DNA from: JBGPIT01 sp041485125
Lineage (GTDB): Bacteria > Desulfobacterota > Binatia > UTPRO1
Assembly (NCBI GenBank): GCA_041485125.1
Contig: JBGPIT010000199.1
Location: 1-9,216 of the forward strand
Direction: 5' to 3'
DNA length: 9,216 nucleotides
Shown here: positions 1-6,632 of the stretch, one piece after another
Layout of the letters: the number at the start of each line of letters is the position of its first letter
How positions within the stretch are numbered: position 1 is the stretch's first letter
Program-made: the position numbers and the translations under genes
The notes under the pieces: generated by a model
Seen by the model: only the letters and a program-made list of their open reading frames with translations
The model's database searches: none
What the model was told of the DNA's origin: nothing

Positions 1-1898
1 CGGAACCACACCTCGAGCGAGAGCCAGCGAAAGACCATTTCGCCGATCCCGTCGTCGCCGCGCGCGAGCCGCGTCAGCGCGGCATCGAGGTGCGCGACGT
101 CGAAGATGCCGCGGCTCCGTGCCGCCTGCGACAGCAGCAGCGGGCGGACCTGGTCGTCCATGCACGCCCGCAGCCATTCGCCGACCGGCGTCGCGAATCC
201 GACCTTCTGGGTGCGGGCGACGATCTCGGGCGGCAGCACGCCCCGCAACGCCCGCTTGAGGACGACCTTCGACTCGCAGCCGTCGAACTTCTGGCGCGGC
301 GGCAGCCCGAACACGAACTCGACGAGGCGGTAGTCCATGAACGGCAAGCGCGACTCGAGCGAGTGCCCCATGCTGATCGCGTCACCGAACTTGAGCAGAT
401 GCGGCAGGACGTCGCGCGCGTGGTCGCGGTAGAGGATGTTCGTCAGCCGGTCGGGAAAGGGCCGCTCGAGCGGCGTCCCGTCCGAGCGCGTGACGTGCGC
501 TGCGAAGTCGGCCGCGATGACGCCATACTTGATCTTGGCCCGTCGCGGCGACCGGTCGATGAACGGAAACGCCTTCGCAGCCAGGTTGCGGAACGGACCG
601 TGACCGTGCCGCCGGTAGGTCTGGAGCGATCCGCGCGCGAGCCGCCGGATCGTCGGCGCGAGACCGCGCGGCGTGACGCTCTCGATCTCGTCGCGGACCC
701 AGGGCGCGAAATACTTGTAGGTGTAGCCGGCGAGCATCTCGTCACTGCCCTGCCCTTCGAGGACGACCTTCACGTGGCGCGCGGCGAGCGCCATGAGCTG
801 CCAGCGCGCCATCACCTGCGAGGTCAGCGCGGGATAGTCCATGTGCCACACCACGCGCTCCAGATCGTCGACGAGGCGGATCGGGCGGTACTCGCTCGGG
901 TGGAACTCCGCCCCGAAGCGCCGCGCCACCAGCTCGGCATAGCGCCGCTCGTCGAAGGGCGTGCCGGGAAACTCGGCGGTGAAGACCTTCAGCGTGGCGT
1001 CGCCGACGTGGCGCCGCGCCAGCGCCGTCACCGCCGTCGAGTCGACGCCGCCGCTGAGCGCGATCCCGACCGGCACGTCGCTCCGCAGCCGGAGCCGTAC
1101 CGCATCGTCGAGCAGCTCGGCGAAGGTCTCCTCGGGGCGCGCGTAGTCGTAGGCATGCGACGCGTCGGTGTAGTCCCAGTAACGCGCCCGCTCGACGCCG
1201 CCGGCCGAGACCAGGAGATTCTGCGCGGCGGGCAGACGCTGCACGCGCGCGAAGAACGTCTCCTCGCCGTGACAGAGCGCGCCCGGTGCGAGAAACGCGC
1301 GGACGACGCCGTGATTCGGCACCGCGAGGCCGTCAACGGCGCGAAGAATTGCCTTGATCTCGGAGGCGAACACGAACACGTCGTCGTCGAGAAAATAGTA
1401 GAACGGCTTCACCCCGAAGCGGTCGCGCGAGCAGAAGAGCCGCCGCCGGCGTTGATCCCAGATCGCGAGCGCCCACATGCCGTTGAAGCGCCGCACGCAG
1501 CTCGGCCCCCAGGCGTCGTAGGCGTGCAGCACGACCTCGGTATCCGAGCTCGACGCGAAGCGATGACCGGCCGCCATGAGCTCGCGCCGGAGCTCGACGT
1601 GGTTGTAGATCTCGCCGTTGAAGACGAGGAAGAGGTCGCGCCGCTCGTTCGCCATCGGCTGGCGCGCGGCGGGAGAGAGATCGACGATCGAGAGCCGCCG
1701 GTTTCCGAGCAGCACGTCGCACCGGCCCTCGAAACCGACGTCCTGCCCGAGGGCGCAGCGGCCGTCCCGGCTGTCGAGGAGCAGGTAGCCGTGATCGTCG
1801 GGACCGCGGTGGACGAGCGCATCGGTCATCGCCTGCAGGCGGAACGGGTCGGCGGCGTCAATGCCGCGCCGCCGGAGTATGCCCGCTATCCCGCACAC
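1..1898 (-). CDS. asnB: Asparagine synthetase (glutamine-hydrolysing), AsnB family, C-terminus cut by window edge
   Basis: Transfers amide nitrogen from glutamine to an aspartate-like acceptor through an acyl-adenylate; cytoplasmic. The frame is open for about 632 codons from a GTG start at 1898. GTG is chosen because the next codons read CGIAGI, and class II glutamine amidotransferases need Cys at position 2 as the N-terminal nucleophile; a weak AGGAAG lies rather far upstream. The N-terminal glutaminase domain shows Cys2, RRLSIVDLS (near residue 68) and FNGEIYNH (N94-G95-E96). The synthetase domain shows the ATP-pyrophosphatase loop SGGVDS (282-287) and EGQGSDEMLAGY (381-392). The last visible residues are WLSLEVWF, probably close to the end since the family is about 590-660 aa. 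It stands alone and divergent from the aldehyde dehydrogenase gene. The fold and reaction class are sure; homologues of this kind also amidate sugars or peptides in polysaccharide and natural-product pathways, so free asparagine as product is only likely. Confidence 0.93.
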   Translation of the reverse strand, partial: MCGIAGILRRRGIDAADPFRLQAMTDALVHRGPDDHGYLLLDSRDGRCALGQDVGFEGRCDVLLGNRRLSIVDLSPAARQPMANERRDLFLVFNGEIYNHVELRRELMAAGHRFASSSDTEVVLHAYDAWGPSCVRRFNGMWALAIWDQRRRRLFCSRDRFGVKPFYYFLDDDVFVFASEIKAILRAVDGLAVPNHGVVRAFLAPGALCHGEETFFARVQRLPAAQNLLVSAGGVERARYWDYTDASHAYDYARPEETFAELLDDAVRLRLRSDVPVGIALSGGVDSTAVTALARRHVGDATLKVFTAEFPGTPFDERRYAELVARRFGAEFHPSEYRPIRLVDDLERVVWHMDYPALTSQVMARWQLMALAARHVKVVLEGQGSDEMLAGYTYKYFAPWVRDEIESVTPRGLAPTIRRLARGSLQTYRRHGHGPFRNLAAKAFPFIDRSPRRAKIKYGVIAADFAAHVTRSDGTPLERPFPDRLTNILYRDHARDVLPHLLKFGDAISMGHSLESRLPFMDYRLVEFVFGLPPRQKFDGCESKVVLKRALRGVLPPEIVARTQKVGFATPVGEWLRACMDDQVRPLLLSQAARSRGIFDVAHLDAALTRLARGDDGIGEMVFRWLSLEVWF

Positions 1899-2027
1899 GA
1901 TCGTCGCCCGCGCGCTTCCTACCAGAGAAGCCGCCCCGGTTGCATTCGAACCTGCCGCGGTGCCTGAATCCGCCGGCGTCTTTCGTCGCCGATTCGGGTA
2001 GAGTACTGATCAGTGAGAGGAGAGCCC
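1899..2027. other. Divergent intergenic region between asnB and the aldehyde dehydrogenase gene
   Basis: This is the only non-coding space between the two divergent genes, so promoters for both should lie here. No convincing -35/-10 pair was found on either strand. The right end carries a 10-bp palindrome (2005-2014) followed by the purine-rich Shine-Dalgarno sequence of the aldehyde dehydrogenase gene. No small open frame or RNA gene is evident. Confidence 0.6.
2005..2014. promoter_or_regulatory. Perfect palindrome ACTGATCAGT, possible operator
   Basis: A 10-bp perfect inverted repeat ends 13 bp before the ATG of the aldehyde dehydrogenase gene and lies directly before its AGAGGAGAG ribosome-binding sequence. 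A repressor bound here would block transcription or initiation. The palindrome is short and does not extend further, so it may be chance. No regulator gene of the TetR, LysR or GntR type is present in the window to pair with it. Confidence 0.3.
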
Positions 2028-3458
2028 ATGAAAGAGTGCCTGAATTTCTACATCGACGGGAAATGGGTCGCACCGGCACAGCCGAAGACCCTCGACGTGA
2101 TCGATCCCTCGACGGAGCAGCCGGTCGGACGGATCAGCCTCGGCGGCGCAGCCGACGTGGACAAAGCCGTCGCCGCCGCACGCCGCGCCTTCGAGACGTA
2201 CTCGCGTACCTCGCGCGAGGAGCGCGTCGCGCTCCTCGAGAGGATCGCCGGCGCGTACCAAGGCCGGCTCCAGGAGCTCGCCGAGACGATCTCGCTCGAG
2301 ATGGGCGCGCCGATGTGGCTCGCGAAGGCCGCGCAGGCACCCTCGGGCCTCGCGCACCTCATGCAGGCGCTCGAGATCCTCAAGACGTATCCGTTCGTCG
2401 AGAACAAGGGCACGACGCGCATCTTGAAAGAGCCGGTGGGGGTCTGCGGCTTCATCACGCCGTGGAACTGGCCGGTCAACCAGATCATGTGCAAGGTCGC
2501 GCCCGCGCTCGCGGCGGGCTGCACGATGGTGCTGAAGCCGAGTGAGATCGCGCCGCTCTCCGCGATCGTCGTCGCGAACATCCTCCACGACGCCGGTGTG
2601 CCGGCGGGCGTCTTCAACTTGGTGAACGGCGACGGCCCGACCGTCGGCGCCGCGATGTCGGCGCATCCCGGCATCGACATGATGTCCTTCACCGGCTCGA
2701 CCCGCGCCGGCATCCAGGTCGCGAAGGCCGCCGCCGACACGGTGAAGCGCGTCGCGCAGGAGCTCGGCGGCAAGTCGGCGAACATCATCCTCGACGACGC
2801 CGACATCGAGCGCTCGGTGAAAAACGGCATCCGCAGCCTCGTCACCAACAGCGGCCAGTCCTGCAACGCGCCGACCCGCATGCTGGTACCGCGGAACCGC
2901 CTCGCCGAAGTAGTGGCCGCCGCCAAGGCCGCGGCCGAGGCGGTCACCGTCGGTGATCCCCGCACCGAGGGCATGACGATCGGACCGGTCGTCAGCAAGA
3001 CGCAGTTCGAGAAGATCCAGCGCCTCATCGAGACCGGCATCAAAGAAGGTGCCGAGCTCGTGACCGGCGGCCCCGGCCGCCCCGCGGGATTGGAGCACGG
3101 CTACTACGTCCGGCCGACGGTCTTCGCCAACGTCCGCAACGACATGACGATCGCCCGCGAGGAGATCTTCGGCCCCGTCCTCGCCATCATCCCCTACGAC
3201 AACGAGGAGCAGGCGATCGCGATCGCGAACGACACGCCGTACGGGCTTTCCGGCTACGTCGCGTCGAAGGATCCCGACCACGCGCTCCGCGTCGCCTCGC
3301 GCCTTCGCACCGGCAACGTCCACTTGAACGGCGCCGGTCCCGACTTCGGCGCGCCCTTCGGCGGCTACAAGCAGTCCGGCAACGGCCGCGAGTGGGGCGA
3401 GTACGGCTTCGAGGAGTTCCTCGAGGTCAAAGCCGTGATGGGCTGCGCCGAGAGCTGA
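2028..3458 (+). CDS. NAD(P)-dependent aldehyde dehydrogenase family protein
   Basis: Oxidises an aldehyde to the carboxylic acid with NAD(P)+; cytoplasmic. The product is 476 aa, normal for the superfamily. The ATG at 2028 follows AGAGGAGAG (2016-2024) at good spacing; an in-frame GTG at 2013 has no such signal and is rejected. Seen in order: FITPWNWP with the oxyanion-hole Asn147; KPSE with cofactor-contacting Lys170; FTGST (221-225) of the Rossmann fold; ELGGKS with general base Glu245; SGQSCN with nucleophile Cys279; EEIFGP with Glu379 and Phe381; and PFGGYKQSGNGRE near the C-terminus. All key residues are present, so the enzyme should be active. The substrate is not evident; the motifs resemble broad-specificity aliphatic, betaine-type or aromatic aldehyde dehydrogenases. 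It is divergent from asnB and convergent with the hydrolase, so probably monocistronic. Confidence 0.95.
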   Translation: MKECLNFYIDGKWVAPAQPKTLDVIDPSTEQPVGRISLGGAADVDKAVAAARRAFETYSRTSREERVALLERIAGAYQGRLQELAETISLEMGAPMWLAKAAQAPSGLAHLMQALEILKTYPFVENKGTTRILKEPVGVCGFITPWNWPVNQIMCKVAPALAAGCTMVLKPSEIAPLSAIVVANILHDAGVPAGVFNLVNGDGPTVGAAMSAHPGIDMMSFTGSTRAGIQVAKAAADTVKRVAQELGGKSANIILDDADIERSVKNGIRSLVTNSGQSCNAPTRMLVPRNRLAEVVAAAKAAAEAVTVGDPRTEGMTIGPVVSKTQFEKIQRLIETGIKEGAELVTGGPGRPAGLEHGYYVRPTVFANVRNDMTIAREEIFGPVLAIIPYDNEEQAIAIANDTPYGLSGYVASKDPDHALRVASRLRTGNVHLNGAGPDFGAPFGGYKQSGNGREWGEYGFEEFLEVKAVMGCAES

Positions 3459-3477
3459 CGGGCGCGCGTCACCCGTC
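3456..3477. terminator. Weak inverted repeats between convergent genes, possible bidirectional terminator
   Basis: Two overlapping inverted repeats lie at the convergent junction: TGACG (3456-3460) with CGTCA (3467-3471), and GACGGG (3457-3462) with CCCGTC (3472-3477). The first contains the stop codons of both convergent genes in its two arms. There is no T-tract on either side, so a classical intrinsic terminator is not supported; the repeats could slow polymerase or be chance in GC-rich DNA. Confidence 0.2.
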
Positions 3478-3759
3478 GCCGCCTAGACGGACGATCGCCG
3501 ACGCGAGCTCATCCGGCTTCGAGAAGTACGCCGAGTGGCTCGCGTCGATCGCGATCACGTCCTCGCACGGCAGCGCGCCGTGCATCCGCCGCTGCAGCGC
3601 CAGCGACACCGCACGATCCTCCGTCAGCTCGATGTAGGCACGCGGGATCGCGCCGAACCGCTCCTCGGTCGTCGCGATCGGCGTGTTCGTCGGCCCGATC
3701 GGCTCCGGCGTGAGGAGGGCCTCTGCCAGCGCAACATCATCGTCCGAGCAGTCGGCGTA
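3469..3759 (-). pseudogene. C-terminal part of the alpha/beta hydrolase, separated by a frameshift
   Basis: This minus-strand stretch encodes, one base out of frame with the hydrolase start at 4195, the expected second half of that protein: YADCSDDDVALAEALL, then a lid/linker with TTEERFGAIPRAYIELTEDRA, and DASHSAYFSKPDELA, whose His is the usual catalytic histidine of the family. It stops with TGA at 3471-3469. It has no start codon or ribosome-binding sequence of its own at the expected place. Joined to the N-terminal part, with one base removed near 3760, it gives a 241-aa protein, the normal size for small esterases of this group. The conserved coding character suggests the break is recent or is a sequencing or assembly error. 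Confidence 0.8.
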
Positions 3760-4195
3760 CGAGCGCCGCGCGGAACATCTCGCGCCGCAGCATGTCCCAG
3801 CCTTCGCTCTGGTTGATCTCGAGGTTCGGAATCACCAGCGAGTCGGTGTCGGCAAAGGCGAGCGGGATCAACGTCTCGCCGCTCGGGACGAGATACGCGG
3901 CGAGATAGACGAGGCGACGGATCTTCTCCGGCCGCGCCTCAGCGGCCTGGGTGATCGCGATCCCGCCGCGGCTGTGCGCGACCAGGACGACCGGCTCGTC
4001 GGCGGCGTCGAGGGCAGCGGTGATCGTCGCGACGTAGTCGGCCATCCCGATCGTCCCCGGCGGCCGCCAGTCCCGGCCATGCCCGGGCATGTCGGGCACG
4101 ATCACGCGATGCCCCGCCGCCTCGAGGCGCGGCGTGATCTTGTGCCAGCACCAGGCGCCGTGCCACGAGCCGTGAATCAAGACGTAGGTGCTCAT
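3737..4195 (-). CDS. Alpha/beta hydrolase (esterase-like), truncated by frameshift
   Basis: N-terminal two thirds of a serine hydrolase of the alpha/beta fold, similar to small bacterial esterases and plant methylesterase-like proteins. As encoded it is 152 aa and ends in an out-of-family tail (ALVRRLLGR). Visible: strand plus oxyanion motif VLIHGSWHGAWCW (residues 5-17), VIVPDMPGHG (31-40), and the nucleophile elbow VAHSRGG with Ser75. The catalytic His and probably the acid residue are missing because the frame shifts near 3760; the remainder is coded at 3469-3759. The ATG overlaps the ada stop as ATGA, so translation is probably coupled to ada. As written, the product should be inactive. 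Substrate unknown; an ester or lactone is a reasonable guess from the fold. The family call is sure; whether the gene is truly broken is not. Confidence 0.82.
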   Translation of the reverse strand: MSTYVLIHGSWHGAWCWHKITPRLEAAGHRVIVPDMPGHGRDWRPPGTIGMADYVATITAALDAADEPVVLVAHSRGGIAITQAAEARPEKIRRLVYLAAYLVPSGETLIPLAFADTDSLVIPNLEINQSEGWDMLRREMFRAALVRRLLGR

Positions 4196-5289
4196 GAGCG
4201 TGCTCCCTTCGCGGCGCGCTCGAGCTCGAGCAGGCGCTCCTTCCGGCGCGCGCCCCAGCGATAGCCGCCGGCGGCGCGACCGCTCTTCGGCACGACGCGA
4301 TGACAGGGCACGAGCAGCGCGACCGGGTTCCGCGCGCAGGCATTGGCGACCGCGCGGACGGCGCGCGGCTGGCGGATGCCTTTCGCGATCGCGCCGTAGG
4401 TCGACGTCGCGCCGTGGCCGATCCGCCGGATGGCGTCCCACACGCGCCGCTCGAACGCGGTGCCACGGACGTCGAGCGGCAGATCGAGACGCGTCGACGA
4501 GCCGTCCAGATAGGCGACGATCGCCTCGAGCCAGGCGGTGAGCTCGGCGTCGGCAGCGACGAAGCGCGCCTGCGAGAACTCCGCCCGCAGCTCGGCGTCG
4601 AGATCCTTCGCCGAGTCGCCGAAACGCACCGCGCAGATGCCACGCTCGGTCGCACCGACGAGCAGAACGCCGAGCGCGCAGCGGACCCGTGCCGTCCGGA
4701 TCTGAGTGCCGCGGCCGTGATCGCGATAGGTCTTCGGCGTCATCCCGAGCTGTCGCGGCGCGGCTTCGTAGAGGCGGCTGCTCGACCCGTACCCGGCGCC
4801 GTAGAGGGCGCCCGCGATCTCGCCACCGCCGCGCACCTCGCTCTTGAATCGGCGCAGCCGGAGCGCGTCGGCGTAGGCGCGCGGCGAGACGCCGACGACG
4901 CGGGTGAACGTCCGCTGCAAGTAGGGCGCGCTCGCCCCGACGTGACGCGCGACCTCGTCGAGCTTCGGCACTTCCTCGCCGCGCGATTCGATGTAGCGGC
5001 ACGCCGCCAGCACCTTCTCGCGCGCCGGATCGGGTGCCCGCGCCCCCTCGGGCCGGCAGCGCCGGCACGGCCGGAACCCCGCGGCGTGCGCCTCGGCCGC
5101 CGACGCGAAGAAGGCGACGTGCTCGGGCCGCGGCCGGCGGCTCGGACACGTCGGCCGACAATAGATGCCGGTCGTGGTGACGGCGTAGACGAACCGACCG
5201 TCGGCGCCACCGTCGCGGTTGACGACGGCCCGCCAGCGCCGATCGGCCGTGGGTGCTTCCGTCGTCATGGTCTCGGAGCTCTGTAGCAT
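4192..5289 (-). CDS. ada: Ada: bifunctional DNA methyl acceptor protein and transcriptional regulator
   Basis: Repairs alkylated DNA by suicidal methyl transfer to its own cysteines and, in known Ada proteins, once methylated activates the adaptive response. The product is 365 aa (E. coli Ada is 354 aa). The start at 5289 follows AGGAGGTGA at ideal spacing; M8 is an alternative without such a signal. Domains in order: zinc-binding methylphosphotriester domain with Cys44, Cys48, Cys75 and Cys78 (TTGIYCRPTC and FRPCRRC; Cys44 matches the acceptor Cys38 of E. coli); AraC-type helix-turn-helix region (about 95-185) with VGVSPRAYADALR and LGMTPKTYRDHG; then the O6-methylguanine methyltransferase domain with NPVALLVPCHRVV and acceptor Cys329. 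All acceptor residues are intact. It lies 89 bp after trmO and overlaps the hydrolase start by 4 bases. A hairpin covers its ribosome-binding site. Strong assignment. Confidence 0.96.
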   Translation of the reverse strand: MLQSSETMTTEAPTADRRWRAVVNRDGGADGRFVYAVTTTGIYCRPTCPSRRPRPEHVAFFASAAEAHAAGFRPCRRCRPEGARAPDPAREKVLAACRYIESRGEEVPKLDEVARHVGASAPYLQRTFTRVVGVSPRAYADALRLRRFKSEVRGGGEIAGALYGAGYGSSSRLYEAAPRQLGMTPKTYRDHGRGTQIRTARVRCALGVLLVGATERGICAVRFGDSAKDLDAELRAEFSQARFVAADAELTAWLEAIVAYLDGSSTRLDLPLDVRGTAFERRVWDAIRRIGHGATSTYGAIAKGIRQPRAVRAVANACARNPVALLVPCHRVVPKSGRAAGGYRWGARRKERLLELERAAKGARS

Positions 5290-5315
5290 CGATTCACCTC
5301 CTGGTGTTTCGATGC
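5286..5315 (-). promoter_or_regulatory. Hairpin enclosing the ada Shine-Dalgarno sequence and start codon
   Basis: Read in the mRNA direction, the 30 nt form GCAUCGA-AA-CACC-AGGA-GGUG-AA-UCGAUGC: a 7-bp outer stem, a symmetric AA/AA internal loop, a 4-bp inner stem and a 4-nt loop. The Shine-Dalgarno AGGAGGUGA (5302-5294) begins in the loop and continues into the inner stem; the AUG (5289-5287) is buried in the outer stem. This arrangement could limit ada translation until the stem opens. A second GCAUCG (5331-5326) upstream offers an alternative pairing partner. The same dyad could instead be a DNA operator. The structure is seen directly; its function is inferred. Confidence 0.55.
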
Positions 5316-5378
5316 AATCTGCGCCCGATGCGCGTGGGCTTCTATCCGCTTCGTGTGGTCGAAACCGCTGTGGCTCGC

Positions 5379-5828
5379 TCAGAAGTACCCGACCATCAAA
5401 CGCCGCATCCACTCGGGGACGGTCGCGTCGGGACGATCGTCGAACGCAGGGACGTAGGGCTTGATGTCGAGCACGGGGGTGCCGTCGATCGCGTCGAGAC
5501 CGCGTACGCGCAAAACGCCGCCGTCGATCGCGACGATCTCGGCGGCGGTGATGCCGATCGGGTTCGGACGGTGCTTGGCGCGCTGGCTGAAGCTGCCGAC
5601 CTCCGGCATGTCGGCGCGCCCGCGCGGACGGCGCAGCAGATCGGTCGCGGGATCGAAGCTCGACTCGTGCATGTAGAAGATGATGAGCGCGTGCGAGAAG
5701 CCGTCGAGGCCGCGCAGGCCGCCGGCGTACTCGGGTCGCAGGCGGATCTCGCTCACGACGGCGCCCCAGTTCTCGTCGACGCCCTCGCGCACCGGCGAGG
5801 CGACGACCGCGATCGGCGTGAGCTCCAT
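5379..5828 (-). CDS. trmO: tRNA (N6-threonylcarbamoyladenosine(37)-N6)-methyltransferase, TrmO/TsaA family
   Basis: The family methylates the t6A base at position 37 of threonine tRNAs using S-adenosylmethionine, improving decoding. The product is 149 aa, matching the short single-domain form; the E. coli protein (235 aa) has an extra C-terminal part. Visible family motifs: PIAVVASPVREG near the N-terminus, LRGLDGFSHALIIFYMH (38-54), SQRAKHRPNPIGIT (81-94) and LDAIDGTPVLDIKPYVPAFD (111-130). The start ATG shares its A with the stop codon of the preceding GST gene (TGATG), which fixes the start and suggests translational coupling, as no clear Shine-Dalgarno sequence is present. Older annotation names for this family are TsaA, YaeB, VirR and UPF0066. 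The family is sure; the exact tRNA target is from homology. Confidence 0.92.
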   Translation of the reverse strand: MELTPIAVVASPVREGVDENWGAVVSEIRLRPEYAGGLRGLDGFSHALIIFYMHESSFDPATDLLRRPRGRADMPEVGSFSQRAKHRPNPIGITAAEIVAIDGGVLRVRGLDAIDGTPVLDIKPYVPAFDDRPDATVPEWMRRLMVGYF

Positions 5829-6577
5829 CAGATCTGCATCATGCCGCGCCGGGGCGTGGTCGTGCCGTAGGTTTCCGCCATGAGGGGCGCGTCCATGCTC
5901 GCCAGCACGGCACGCTGCTCGGGGATCGGGGTGCGAATCATGCGGTCCTCGAATGGCTTCAGCCGCTGGAACGCGGCGTGACCGAGCACGCGCGCGACGT
6001 ATGCGGCGGTCTTCGGCCAGCGCGTGGCGTCGACGCTGAAGCGCGCGAAGGCGGCGTTCCGAAAGAAGCACGCGATCGCGACGTCGGCGATCGAGAACGC
6101 GCCGCAGGCATAGCCGTCGGCGGGGAGCGTCGCCTCGAGGTAGTCGAGGACCTGCGGCACGTCTTTCGCGAGCGTCTTCGCGACGACATCCTTGTCGGTC
6201 GGCTCGCCCCACACGAACGGCCGGATCGCGACCTGATTGAAGAGCCGCCAGATGAAGACCTCGCCCATGCGGGTGTCGGCGAACTCCTCGAGCCAGCGCG
6301 CCCGCGCGCGCGCGGCGACGTCGCGCGGGTAGAGGGCGGGCTCCGGATAGCGGTCCTCGAGGTACTGGCAGATGACCGAGGAGTCCGAGAGCGTCACCTG
6401 GTCGTCGATCAGCACCGGGATGCGGCGGAGCGGGCTCAGCGTGCCGAAGCGATCGTCACCCATGAACGGGATGATCGGATCGATCTCGTACGCGAGGCCT
6501 TTCACGTCGAGAGCCACCAAGACTTTGCGGACGTACGGCGAGAGATAGCTGCCGATGATGCGAGCCGGTGCGGCCAT
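5828..6577 (-). CDS. Glutathione S-transferase family protein
   Basis: Probably conjugates glutathione to electrophiles or acts as a glutathione-dependent lyase or isomerase; cytoplasmic. The product is 249 aa. The N-terminal thioredoxin-like domain (about 5-85) shows SYLSPYVRKV with a candidate catalytic Ser13, RRIPVLIDD with the cis-Pro54 that binds the glutathione backbone, and LSDSSVICQYLEDRYP with Asp65-Ser66 at the place that holds the gamma-glutamyl group. The helical C-terminal domain (about 95-225) contains GAFSIADVAIACFF, which includes the conserved Asp of the N-capping box. A tail of about 20 residues after residue 228 is not typical. The ribosome-binding site is weak. It is followed by trmO with a 1-base overlap and preceded by the DUF5996 gene at 55 bp. 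Family confident; class and substrate unknown. Confidence 0.9.
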   Translation of the reverse strand: MAAPARIIGSYLSPYVRKVLVALDVKGLAYEIDPIIPFMGDDRFGTLSPLRRIPVLIDDQVTLSDSSVICQYLEDRYPEPALYPRDVAARARARWLEEFADTRMGEVFIWRLFNQVAIRPFVWGEPTDKDVVAKTLAKDVPQVLDYLEATLPADGYACGAFSIADVAIACFFRNAAFARFSVDATRWPKTAAYVARVLGHAAFQRLKPFEDRMIRTPIPEQRAVLASMDAPLMAETYGTTTPRRGMMQI

Positions 6578-6632
6578 GCGTCGGCACTATGCGTGAGCGG
6601 ACGCTACGTCAACAATCGCCGGGGACCGCGCG

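Noticed and set aside
90..1967. Long plus-strand open frame of about 625 codons opposite asnB
   Set aside because: Low-complexity Arg/Ala/Val/Glu-rich translation without family motifs; it is the antisense shadow of the well-supported asnB frame in GC-rich DNA.
2010..3323. Minus-strand open frame of about 437 codons opposite the aldehyde dehydrogenase gene
   Set aside because: Arg/Asp/Gly-rich composition with no motifs; the plus strand holds a complete enzyme with all catalytic residues.
4196..5161. Open upstream extension of the hydrolase frame, overlapping ada
   Set aside because: The part before 4195 is the out-of-frame shadow of ada. The hydrolase begins at the ATG overlapping the ada stop, where family similarity starts.
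5320..5333. Two TGCGC repeats with a 9-bp period upstream of ada, reminiscent of the GCGCA core of the E. coli ada box
   Set aside because: Too short and too common in GC-rich DNA to call a regulatory site without conservation data.
5290..5412. Upstream in-frame starts for ada (open frame back to 5412)
   Set aside because: The extension overlaps the end of trmO and has no family similarity; the start at 5289 has an ideal AGGAGGTGA.
5829..6212. In-frame N-terminal extension of trmO into the GST gene
   Set aside because: The extension is a shadow translation of GST; TrmO similarity begins at the ATG at 5828, which is coupled to the GST stop.
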